Source: an uncultured Lachnospiraceae bacterium (GTDB taxonomy: Bacteria; Bacillota; Clostridia; Lachnospirales; Lachnospiraceae). From it: 64,000 nucleotides of DNA. This document shows, in pieces, positions 52,683 to 61,700 of this stretch (the first letter of the stretch is position 1; each line of letters opens with the position of its first letter). The notes below the pieces were generated by a model. It had not been told where the DNA came from. It made no database searches and saw nothing but the letters and a program-made list of their open reading frames with translations. The stretch covers positions 1-64,000 of the forward strand of contig CAJUFQ010000021.1 in assembly GCA_910585625.1 (NCBI GenBank), in the 5' to 3' direction. The translations under genes and the position numbers were made by a program.

Positions 52683-53492
52683 TCAGCTCTTGCTCAGCGT
52701 AATCGGCTCCATCGTCTCTGCCAGCAGGGACGTCAGCTTCGACATGCCTTCTGTCGCCGGCTGCTGTACGGCATGGACTGCAATCGAATACGTTGCTTTC
52801 TGCGTATTGCTGTATGTGCCGGTGGATGTATTGGAGACCTTGCCGGAGATATTGCCGGACACGCCCCAAAAGCCAAATTTCACATTCGTCTCCAAATCCG
52901 TCGTCGTCGTATTATTCTGCGTATTGGCGATGTTCACTTCCATGTCAAATTTCACATCCGCAGAATTCATCGTGAATGCCGGGATTGGGACCAACGACAG
53001 TAATGGCACGTCAATTTCAAAATCCTCCTTCGACACCGTCCCGGTCACCTCGTCCACAACCGGGCGCGTATACGCAAACTTAAGGATTCTCGTCTGATTC
53101 TCACCTTTGTCACCAAATTTCGCTTTAGCAGAATCATTAAATGCAATCCGAAACAGCGTCTGGATATAGACCTCGCACAATTCCGCCTGCCCTCTTGCCA
53201 TCTCCACAAACGGCGCGCATATTAATTGCCCGATTGGAAGGTTTGTAAAATAGGACGATACTTTATCATCGCCGGCCCCTTTTGCGCCCCCGCCATTTTT
53301 GCCGCTCTTTTCCGCTTTCCCGGTAAGGGCGTCCGCCCCTGCCATATGAATATCGAGATCCGCCGCAATCTGCACATCCCCGTTCATCCGGCCATTTCCA
53401 TCCGGCTGCGTACCCTCATTCACCTGGCCGTTTCCATCCGGCTGCACATCCTCGTTCACCTGTTCATTCCCATTCATCCGTTCATTTGCCAT
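52683..53492 (-). CDS. DUF2589-domain protein
   Basis: A 269-residue cytosolic-looking protein. The first 45 residues are Asn/Gly-rich repeats (NGNGQVNE-like), followed by a Gly/Lys linker. Residues about 80-265 match the DUF2589 pattern: LPIGQLICAPFVEMARGQAEL, then VPLLSLVPIPAFTMNSADVKF and a long beta-rich end. The family has no known function. AGGAGG lies 8 bases upstream of the ATG. It is placed between a related 150-aa protein and the CdtB-like nuclease, which suggests it carries or holds the nuclease (inference). Confidence 0.75.
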   Translation of the reverse strand: MANERMNGNEQVNEDVQPDGNGQVNEGTQPDGNGRMNGDVQIAADLDIHMAGADALTGKAEKSGKNGGGAKGAGDDKVSSYFTNLPIGQLICAPFVEMARGQAELCEVYIQTLFRIAFNDSAKAKFGDKGENQTRILKFAYTRPVVDEVTGTVSKEDFEIDVPLLSLVPIPAFTMNSADVKFDMEVNIANTQNNTTTTDLETNVKFGFWGVSGNISGKVSNTSTGTYSNTQKATYSIAVHAVQQPATEGMSKLTSLLAETMEPITLSKS

Positions 53493-53505
53493 TGCTTATA
53501 CCTCC

Positions 53506-53958
53506 TCAGATAGTTTTATTCAGCATATTAATAACTTCCCTTTTGCCGTCCGCCGCTTCCTCTCTACGGAACGTCATCTTTACCTCGCATTGCCCGTCCG
53601 TTTCGGCCGTCCCTGCCTCGTCCTGCGCGTCTTCCGCTTTTCTCGCAGACCCCAGCTCAGCCATAAGGTTGTTCCCGGCAGACGTTAAATTCGTGCGCAC
53701 CGTCACCTCAACCCGATCCATCACCAGCCCGTTATGCGGAGCCAAGGCTGCAAGCGGCACGGAAAATCTGCCCTCTTTGCGGCGGCTGCTCTCGGAATAC
53801 ATAACTTTTACTTCTTTTGTCAGCGGCTCCAGCACACCGTTTGTCTCCTTGAAGTAATCCAGGAAACTGGCTGTCTGCGTCTGCTCCATCATATACTGCG
53901 TAACCTGGACGGCCTGCGTTATCTCTGCTAACAATAACTGAAACTCAATTTTCTCCAT
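53506..53958 (-). CDS. Unknown protein, distant DUF2589-like paralogue
   Basis: A 150-residue protein without signal or membrane segment. It begins with a helical stretch and then has FSVPLAALAPHNGLVMDRVEV (about 65-85), which matches in spacing the DUF2589 core of the next gene (VPLLSLVPIPAFTMNSADV), again followed by charged beta-strand-like sequence. An N-terminal helix is followed by the same order, but similarity is low. It begins 20 bases after the 73-aa gene and ends 13 bases before the DUF2589 gene. Confidence 0.6.
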   Translation of the reverse strand: MEKIEFQLLLAEITQAVQVTQYMMEQTQTASFLDYFKETNGVLEPLTKEVKVMYSESSRRKEGRFSVPLAALAPHNGLVMDRVEVTVRTNLTSAGNNLMAELGSARKAEDAQDEAGTAETDGQCEVKMTFRREEAADGKREVINMLNKTI

Positions 53959-53978
53959 AATAGACAGCCCCAGCCTTT

Positions 53979-54200
53979 CTATCCCTGCAACTGAAATACA
54001 TATTCTTCCTCTACACCGTACTTGCTGCGCAGCTCCTGCAGATTGCTGCCGACCTCGGCAATCCTATGCCCTCCTTTAGCCTCCTGCTCCGGTATCCATA
54101 CGGCGTATCTCTGCGCCGGCATGCCGCCTACGCCCGCGTTCTGCCCTAAATCCGTAATGAAACAGACTCCATCCGTCAGCGCGTTCCAGTCTTCTCCCAA
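53979..54200 (-). CDS. Small unknown protein, first gene of the nuclease operon
   Basis: A 73-residue soluble protein with no recognised family. The likely start is a TTG at 54200, a few bases after AAAGGGGGTG; a GTG nine bases upstream falls inside the ribosome site. The product contains a short Gly-rich part and a charged end (LRSKYGVEEEYVFQL). It is the first gene after the promoter at 54252-54281. It might be a cofactor or immunity protein, but nothing in the sequence says which. Confidence 0.55.
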   Translation of the reverse strand: MGEDWNALTDGVCFITDLGQNAGVGGMPAQRYAVWIPEQEAKGGHRIAEVGSNLQELRSKYGVEEEYVFQLQG

Positions 54201-54251
54201 ACGCCGCCACCCCCTTTCATTTTATCGATTCCTGTCAATATTTGTTGTTTC

Positions 54252-54281
54252 AGTATAGCTTACGGAAACATTCCATGTCAA
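54252..54281 (-). promoter_or_regulatory. Near-consensus promoter of the nuclease operon
   Basis: On the minus strand TTGACA (54281-54276), an 18-base spacer and TATACT (54257-54252). It lies about 50 bases upstream of the 73-aa gene, with no other gene between. Confidence 0.75.
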
Positions 54282-54374
54282 CAAATCGGGGAAAGCCTTA
54301 ATGGTTTCTTAGCGCGGGAAACCGCATCTATGAAGTTTTATTGTAAAAATAAAATTTTAGACGCTGCAGAGCAG

Positions 54375-54402
54375 AAAAAAGACGCAAAGCCTAAACGGCT
54401 TC
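54375..54402 (-). terminator. Weak terminator after the 63-aa gene
   Basis: On the minus strand GAAGCC-GTTTA-GGCTTT forms a short stem, followed six bases later by TTTTTT. It separates the 63-aa gene from the nuclease operon. The rest of the 54.2-54.4 kb gap shows nothing else. Confidence 0.4.
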
Positions 54403-54434
54403 ACACCTTAAATCTGTCTTCCGTTGTGGAAACG

Positions 54435-54626
54435 CTATTCTTTGATTTCATCAATATCCGTCATGTTTACGCCTGCAACCTGAAGAATTGCTTTTAAGGA
54501 AAGGTATTCCTTTTTCAATTTAGCATATGTCTTGGCGGCTCCTTCTTCCCTTGCGGTCAACATATAGTCTTGGATCTTCCTAAAATCGTCAATCGCAGCT
54601 TTTGCGATTTCAAGGCCACTTGGCAT
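54435..54626 (-). CDS. Small helical protein of unknown function
   Basis: A 63-residue, highly charged, probably all-helical protein (MPSGLEIAKAAIDDF start). The start at 54626 is preferred because AGGTGAT lies just upstream; the longer frame to 54728 has no ribosome site and enters the LRR gene's downstream flank. It follows the giant LRR protein by 135 bases. Family not recognised. Confidence 0.5.
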   Translation of the reverse strand: MPSGLEIAKAAIDDFRKIQDYMLTAREEGAAKTYAKLKKEYLSLKAILQVAGVNMTDIDEIKE

Positions 54627-54761
54627 ACCATCACCTACTTTCCGCACACTGTTCCTGCTTTTATTATAGCAATAAGCCGTTTTTGTACAAAGCCTTTCTG
54701 GCATTATCGAAGGTTTCAGGCATGCCAAAGCAGTTGATCATTTCTTTATCTTTCCGCTCTG

Positions 54762-57700
54762 CTATTTCACAATCTTTACCTTTTTCCCCTGCCCCTTGTT
54801 CTTGAACAGCTTCTGGTACGCGGACAGCTTCTTCGCCGGAACCTTGACTTTCGCCGTAGGCTTGATTCCCTTAAGGGCATTTTTCCCCACCGACTTTAAT
54901 TTGGTCGACTTAACGGTAATTGTACCTAGCTTTTTGCATCCTTTCCAGGCGTTAGCGCCAATGTTCTTAACGCCGCTGCCTACCGTAACCTTCGTAAGCT
55001 TCGTACAGCCTTCGAATGCAGAGACCCCGACGGTCTCGATGCCGGCCTCGATTGCCACGCTGGTCACCTTCGTCTTCTTATACAACGCTTTTGCTCCCAC
55101 TTCTGTTACTTTAAATGTCTTTCCTCCAATCTGGGCTTTTTGCGCTATGGAGACTTTTGCCGTCTTAGCGTTCTTAAGCCCTGCGAACGCTACCTTCGAC
55201 GAACTGAGAATTTTATATTTATACGCGCCTACGGTGTAAACGCTTCCCTTCTTTACCTTAATCTGGAAGGTCTTGCCCGCAATTCCGCTATAATTCCCTA
55301 CCCCGGTGACTACCGCTTTCGCCGTGCCTATATTTTTGTTGTCCTGATAAGATACCGTATAATCCGTCCCGGGCTGCAGATTTACCTGGCCGCCCCCAAT
55401 CTGTAACTGCACTGCTTTCACTGCCGGCTTCTGGGCCTTCCCATTATACAGAATTTCTGTGCTGGCAAGCGTTATCTTTGCGTTTTCTATGGGGCAGCAT
55501 ATTATCTCGAAATTCTTCGTTACGCTGCCGCTGTAATTCCCAATCCCGGTAATCACGACGCTTGCCGTACCTACGTTCTCATTATTTTCATAAGAAACCG
55601 TATAGTCAACCCCGGCCTGCAGGCTCACCTGATTATCCTCAATCTGCAGCTGCACCGCCTCCACGGCCGGCTCCTGGGCTTCCCCGTTATATACGGCCTC
55701 TTCCGCTGCAAGCGTTACCACAGCTTCGTCAATCAGGCGGCGTTCTATTTCGAAAGTTTTCGTCACCGTCCCGCTATAATTACCGCTAAATTCAATAACA
55801 ACCTCGTATGTCCCAGCGTTTACCCTTCCCTCGGCATATGTTACCGTGTAATTGGATTCGCTGATGACATTCCCATCTGAGCCGATTACCGTCACGGCAG
55901 GCGTCTTCTCCAATCCGTCAAATGTATAAAGAATCTCTGAAAGATCGTTCCTCTCCGGATAATAAATAATCGTCGTGCTGAAGATATCCCCACAGTCACA
56001 CTTCTGCTCAATCTTACCGTCCGCCGTAGTCGTCGCTTTGGTAATCACTTCATGGTATACGTGCAGATGGAGCTGGAAGGAATAATTCCCGGTCCCGCTG
56101 TTTTTCTCTGCAACGAAATAGTAGCTCCCCCCCGTCAGGTCCACATTCCTGCTGAGGTCGCTTACGCCCGCATCATTGGCGGACACATTGCCGCTCCACA
56201 GTTCCTTTCCCGTGGAATCGCATAGCTTATAGCGGACGTTTGGTATATTGGCGTTCGCCCGTATCTGCAGCCTGCCGGCCTTCGGAAGGCTGAACCCGTA
56301 GAAATCAACCCCATCGTTAAGCGCAAGCTGGCCTTTGTATTGCTTTTCCAATTCTACCTGGCTGGCAAATCCCATGGCGTTATTCGTGCCATTCCCAGTC
56401 TCCTCATGGCTCTCTCCCGCGCTGGCAAAGGACAGCTTGAAGGCATACGTTCCCGTACAATTCTCGCTTCCATATGTGTTCTTATATCGTTCTGCCGCAA
56501 AATAGTAGTCCCCTTTGGTCAGGTCCAGCTTCTCCTCCACACTGCTTGTATGCGATGTACTGTCCCAGCCATATGACTTCTTCCACACTTCTTTGCCCTC
56601 TGAATCATAAACTGCATAATAAATTGTCCGCATCCTTGCCGTCGCCGCCAGGCTCACGCCCCCGGATGACTCCAGCGTGAACTTATAATAATCCTTGTCA
56701 TCATTTTCTGCTATCTGGCCTTGGTACTGCTCCTCCAATGATATCGCGCTGGCCGTCGCATGGGTATTGTTCATGCTCTCCTGGGTCTCCTTATGGCTTT
56801 CCTGCGCGCTCTCAAAGCCCAGCTTAAACGTATACGTCCCCGTATAATCCGTACCGCTGTTACTGCGCGGCGCCACAAAATAATAGTCTCCTCCCGTCAG
56901 GTCTAAATCCTCGCTGACGCTGCTCACCCCTGCTTCATTCACAGATGGGGTTTTACTCCACATTTCCTTTCCTTTTGCATCTGTAATCTTATATCTGACG
57001 CTGCCTTTTATATGGGCGGTTACCGCCATATGCACCCGACCTGATTCCACAAGCGTGAACTTATACCAGTCCTGGTCGTCGTTTAACGCAAGCTGGCCCT
57101 TGTATTCCTTATCCAGTTCTATCTGGCTGGCCGCCGCCATGGTATTATTCGTGCCATTCCCGGTCTCCTCATGGCTCTCTCCCGCGCTGGCAAAGGACAG
57201 CTTGAAGGCATACGTTCCCGTACAATTCTCGCTTCCATATGTGTTCTTATATCGTTCTGCCGCAAAATAGTAGTCCCCTTTGGTCAGGTCCAGCTTCTCC
57301 TCCACACTGCTTGTATGCGATGTACTGTCCCAGCCATATGACTTCTTCCACACTTCTTTGCCCTCTGAATCATAAACTGCATAATAAATTGTCCGCATCC
57401 TTGCCGTCGCCGCCAGGCTCACGCCCCCGGATGACTCCAGCGTGAACTTATAATAATCCTTGTCATCATTTTCTGCTATCTGGCCTTGGTACTGCTCCTC
57501 CAATGATATCGCGCTGGCCGTCGCATGGGTATTGTTCATGCTCTCCTGGGTCTCCTTATGGCTTTCCTGCGCGCTCTCAAAGCCTAGCTTAAACGTATAC
57601 GTCCCCGTATAATCGATACCGCTGCTGCCACGCGTCGCCACAAGGTAATAGTCCCCTCCGATCAAGTCTAAATCCTCACTGATGTTGCTGGCGCCCGCCT

Positions 57701-58631
57701 CATTGACAGAGGGACGCTTACTCCATAGTTCTTTTCCTTTTGCGTCCGTGATTTTATAGCTGGCGCTTTGTTTTATATAGGCGTTTACCGCAATATGCAC
57801 CCTGCCTGATTCTGCAAGCGTGAACTTATACCAATCCTGGTCGTCGTTTAACGCAAGCTGGCCCTTGTATTCCCTATCCAGTTCTATCTGGCTGGCTGCC
57901 GCCATCGTGTTGTTCGCGCCGTTCCCAGTCTCCTCATGGCTCTCCTGCGCGCTGGTGAAAGACAGCTGAAAGGAGTAAGTCCCATCATACGCAGAATTCC
58001 TTTCTGCCGCAAAATAATACTCCCCTTTCGTCAGTTCCAGTTTCGCCTCCACATTACTCATCTGCGACGTGCTGTCCCAACCATATGATTGTTTCCACAC
58101 CTCCTTCCCTTCGGAATCATAAATTGCATAATATATATAGTTCATCCTGGCAGTCGCTTCCAGCTCTACGCCCCCGGAAGATTCCAGCGTGAACTTATAG
58201 TACTGGCTCGTCGACTGCTGCGAGATTTCCCCACTATATTCCTGCCCAATCGTTATCTCCTGCGCATTGTCAAAGGACGGACTCAGCGCATAGGCTTCCG
58301 TTCCAGCCTCTTGCGGCGTCTCCTGTCCTGCCTCTACCTCTTCTGCTTCCTCTGAGGCGTCTTCCGGCTTCTGGGTCTCCTGTCCCTCAGGCAATCCCAT
58401 TGCTCCTTCCTCAAATACCGCCGAAACCTCTTCTTGTCCAGACGCCGGCAAGGCTTCCTTTTCCTCCCCGGGCAGTTCCCGGCCTCCCTCTCCCTCTGCC
58501 GTTTCCGTCCCGGCAAGGCTTTCCGCCTCCGACGTCGTTTCGGGTTCTGACGCAAACACAACCGCCGACGAAGAAATACTTGTCAGCGTCATGGCTGCGG
58601 CCAACATCATAGCAATCATTTTTCGTTTCAT
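54762..58631 (-). CDS. Giant secreted protein with PPC-like repeats and LRR cap
   Basis: A 1289-residue exported protein: signal peptide, an acidic Glu/Ala linker (about 30-115), at least six beta-sandwich modules of about 125 residues resembling bacterial pre-peptidase C-terminal domains (YYKFTLESSGG, YYFAAERY, GTYAFKLSF), three gene-internal Ig-like modules with DYTVSYxxNxNxGTA patterns, and a terminal LRR block (about 1160-1289) ending in KKVKIVK. Two module pairs are almost identical in DNA (see repeat). No LPXTG motif. AAAGGAGA precedes the ATG. It follows the larger LRR gene by 75 bases. Confidence 0.82.
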   Translation of the reverse strand: MKRKMIAMMLAAAMTLTSISSSAVVFASEPETTSEAESLAGTETAEGEGGRELPGEEKEALPASGQEEVSAVFEEGAMGLPEGQETQKPEDASEEAEEVEAGQETPQEAGTEAYALSPSFDNAQEITIGQEYSGEISQQSTSQYYKFTLESSGGVELEATARMNYIYYAIYDSEGKEVWKQSYGWDSTSQMSNVEAKLELTKGEYYFAAERNSAYDGTYSFQLSFTSAQESHEETGNGANNTMAAASQIELDREYKGQLALNDDQDWYKFTLAESGRVHIAVNAYIKQSASYKITDAKGKELWSKRPSVNEAGASNISEDLDLIGGDYYLVATRGSSGIDYTGTYTFKLGFESAQESHKETQESMNNTHATASAISLEEQYQGQIAENDDKDYYKFTLESSGGVSLAATARMRTIYYAVYDSEGKEVWKKSYGWDSTSHTSSVEEKLDLTKGDYYFAAERYKNTYGSENCTGTYAFKLSFASAGESHEETGNGTNNTMAAASQIELDKEYKGQLALNDDQDWYKFTLVESGRVHMAVTAHIKGSVRYKITDAKGKEMWSKTPSVNEAGVSSVSEDLDLTGGDYYFVAPRSNSGTDYTGTYTFKLGFESAQESHKETQESMNNTHATASAISLEEQYQGQIAENDDKDYYKFTLESSGGVSLAATARMRTIYYAVYDSEGKEVWKKSYGWDSTSHTSSVEEKLDLTKGDYYFAAERYKNTYGSENCTGTYAFKLSFASAGESHEETGNGTNNAMGFASQVELEKQYKGQLALNDGVDFYGFSLPKAGRLQIRANANIPNVRYKLCDSTGKELWSGNVSANDAGVSDLSRNVDLTGGSYYFVAEKNSGTGNYSFQLHLHVYHEVITKATTTADGKIEQKCDCGDIFSTTIIYYPERNDLSEILYTFDGLEKTPAVTVIGSDGNVISESNYTVTYAEGRVNAGTYEVVIEFSGNYSGTVTKTFEIERRLIDEAVVTLAAEEAVYNGEAQEPAVEAVQLQIEDNQVSLQAGVDYTVSYENNENVGTASVVITGIGNYSGSVTKNFEIICCPIENAKITLASTEILYNGKAQKPAVKAVQLQIGGGQVNLQPGTDYTVSYQDNKNIGTAKAVVTGVGNYSGIAGKTFQIKVKKGSVYTVGAYKYKILSSSKVAFAGLKNAKTAKVSIAQKAQIGGKTFKVTEVGAKALYKKTKVTSVAIEAGIETVGVSAFEGCTKLTKVTVGSGVKNIGANAWKGCKKLGTITVKSTKLKSVGKNALKGIKPTAKVKVPAKKLSAYQKLFKNKGQGKKVKIVK
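56385..57605. repeat. 765-bp duplicated coding segment
   Basis: A block of about 450 bp at 56385-56840 recurs almost letter for letter at 57150-57605, offset by 765 bp (255 residues, two PPC-like modules). The DNA identity is far higher than between other modules, which indicates a recent duplication or gene conversion. Confidence 0.85.
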
Positions 58632-58706
58632 TTCAATCTTCTCCTTTTCCTTCTATTCATGTACTACAGCTTCCATGCCATTTGCTCCTGGCTCCTCAGA
58701 TTGTCC

Positions 58707-61700
58707 TTATTTCACAATCTTTACCTTTTTCCCCTGCCCCTTGTTCTTAAGCAGCTTCTGGTAAGCGGACAGCTTCTTCGCCGGAACCTTGACTTTCGCC
58801 GTAGGCTTGATTCCCTTTAAGGCATTTTTCCCGACCTTCTTAAGCTTCGCAGACTTGACGGTGATGTTCCCCAGCTTCTTGCAGTTCTTGAATGCGCTGG
58901 CGCCAATCTCCGTCACGCCCGTCCCGACAGTGACCTTGCTCAGTTTCGCGCATCCTTCAAAAGCGGACGCGCCAATCTTCTTCACATTGTCCGCCATCTC
59001 GACGCTCGTGATTTTCTTGTTATTCTTAAAAGCGTTTTTGCCTATGGCGGTGACCTTGAACTTCTTGCCCCCAATCTTCACTTCTTTGAGGACTTTCACC
59101 TTTACAGCTTTCTTATCCTTCCACGCCGTAAGTTCCGCCGTAGAAGCGCCCGTGACCTTATACTGGTACGAACCGACTTTGTGGGACGTGCCTTTCTTGA
59201 CCGCAATTGTAAAAGTCTTCGTCACCGAACCTTCATAGCCGCCCTTGCCGGTGACGATGGCTTTCGCCGTCCCGGCGTTGACGTTGCCCTTATAGGAAAC
59301 CGTGTAATCCGTGCCTTTCTTTAAGACGGTCTTTCCGTCCCTGACCGTGACGCCTGGCTTCTTAGCCTTGCCGTCATACGCATAGGAAGTCTTGCTCAGG
59401 CTCACGTCGCTGGCAGAAATCGTTTTCTTCTCGGCTGGCTGCTGCGGTTCGGCGGAGAATCTAATCTCATTTTCTTTCGCATATGTTTCCGCGTAAGATC
59501 CTGTCTTGCCGTAAATCGTCAGGTTGTCAATTCCTTCAAACGCATAATAGCCAATTTCTGTCACGCTCTCTGGGACGGACACGCTCGCCAGGTTCCTGCT
59601 GCCGAAAAACGCCCCTTTGCCAATCGCCTCCACGCCGGACGGGATTACGATTTCCGTAAGGCCGCTGTAACCGGCAAACGCCCCGGCGCCGATATGCGCC
59701 ACATTTCCCGGAACCGTTATTTTTTCCGCCTTTCCTGGAATGCATAACACAAGCTCTGTCTTCTCTTTATTGTACAAAATGCCGTCTTCAAATACATAAA
59801 CCTGGTTGCCGGCGTCCACCTTAAGCTCCTTGAGGCTGTCGCAGCCGGCAAACGGGGAGCAGTACATATGGGCATAGTCGTCGGCCAGGGAAATGTACTC
59901 TAAGCTTTGGGGCAGTGACACGCTTTCCAAGCTGCCGCAGCCAACAAACGCCTTCCGGTCAATGCTTTTCAATCCTTGCGGGAACACGATGGACGTCAGG
60001 CTGCTGCAGCCCATAAACGCGCCTCTTTGTACGGTCTCCACACCCTGCGGGATGTCAGCTTTCCCTGATTTTCCCTGCGGGCAGCGGATCAGCGTCTTCT
60101 TGTCCTTGCGGTACAAGATGCCGTCCACTGACGCATAGTTTCCATTCTCCTCGTCCACCTTGATTTCCTGCAGGCTGCCGCACCTAAAGGGTATTTTATC
60201 CACAATCATAATGGCGTCATTGCCGTCTATAAACTTCACTGATTTGGGGATTGTAAGGCTTGTCACGCTGCTGCAATTATCGAACGCATCCGCCTTTATC
60301 TGTGTTACGTTCTCCGGGATAATGACTTCCTTGGCATTCCCGCTGTAAGAGTACAGCATCCCGTCGCGGATATCAAACCCTTCTGCGGCCGGATCCTTTT
60401 CATCAGCTTTTGCAATCGTGAATTCCTTGCGCACTGCCCCCGTATACTTCCCTTTTCCCCGGATAATGGCATACGCTTTCCCTATTTCGACATTATCAGA
60501 GTAGCTGACCGTGTAATCAATGCCCGGCTCCAAAGCCGCTCCATCGCATACCACCGTAACCTCCGGCTTTTTCTCTGTTCCGTCATAATTATAAAAGCTC
60601 TGGGAAAGGGTCACGTCGCCAGCGGCAATCGCTTTCTCTTCGCCGGGCGTCGGCATCTCTTCCGTGGAAAAACTAATATGATTCTCTGACGCATAAGTCT
60701 GGGCATAGGAACCCTCCTTGCCATAAATCGTCAGATCCCTGCAGGACTCAAACGCATTGGCCCCAATAAATGTCACGCTTTCCGGGATTGCGATACATTT
60801 AAGGCTGTAACACATCGAAAACGCTTCGTCCCCGATGCTTGTCACGCTCTCCGGAAGCGACAGGCTCGTCAGGCTGCTGCTTTCAAAGGCGTTATCTCCG
60901 ATGCTCTCCACGCTCCCGGGAATTGTAAGGCTGCTCATCCTGCTTCTTCCAAAGGCATAGCTTCCGATTCTCGTCACGCTTTCTGCAAGCGCGATTTCTT
61001 CTTTACTTTGTGGACATAATAAGATTTTTGTTTTCTTCTTATCATATAAGCATCCGTCTTCACTTACATATCTGCTGTTTTCCGGGGCGACGTCGACCGC
61101 CCCTAAAGAACAGCCGGAAAATGCGTCATGCATGATGCTCGTCACATTCGCCGGAATCCGCAGGCTGTCTAAGAAACAATTATAAAATACAGAACTTCCG
61201 ATGCATTCCACGCTCTCCGGAATCACAATCTCGCTTATACCGCTGCTAGAAAACAGGCGATCCTCTAGCTTCTTCAACCCTTCCGGAAGGCTTATACTCT
61301 TTAAATTGTCGCAGTTCATAAACGCACCCGTCCCTATTTCCGTTACTCCGGCAGGAATCGTAATCTCTGTCAGCCTCTGGCATTCATAAAACGCAGAACT
61401 CCCAATCTTCGTCAGGCTATCTGGTAAAGTGACGCTGGCCAGATTCCCATGTTCAAAAAAGACAGAGCCTCCGATGCTTGTCACATTTTTACCATTTACC
61501 TGAGCGGGTACAACGACGTTTTCCTCCGAGCCATTATATTTGTCTAATTCCACCGTACCGTCTTCCAACACCCGATATAGGTATTCAGCCTCTTTATTTC
61601 CATTTATCGTCAAATCCCCGCACTGAAAAAATACGTCCGCCCCAAAAAGCGTCACGCTCGCCGGGATGGTTATGCTTGCCAGGCTGCTGCATCCTTCAAA

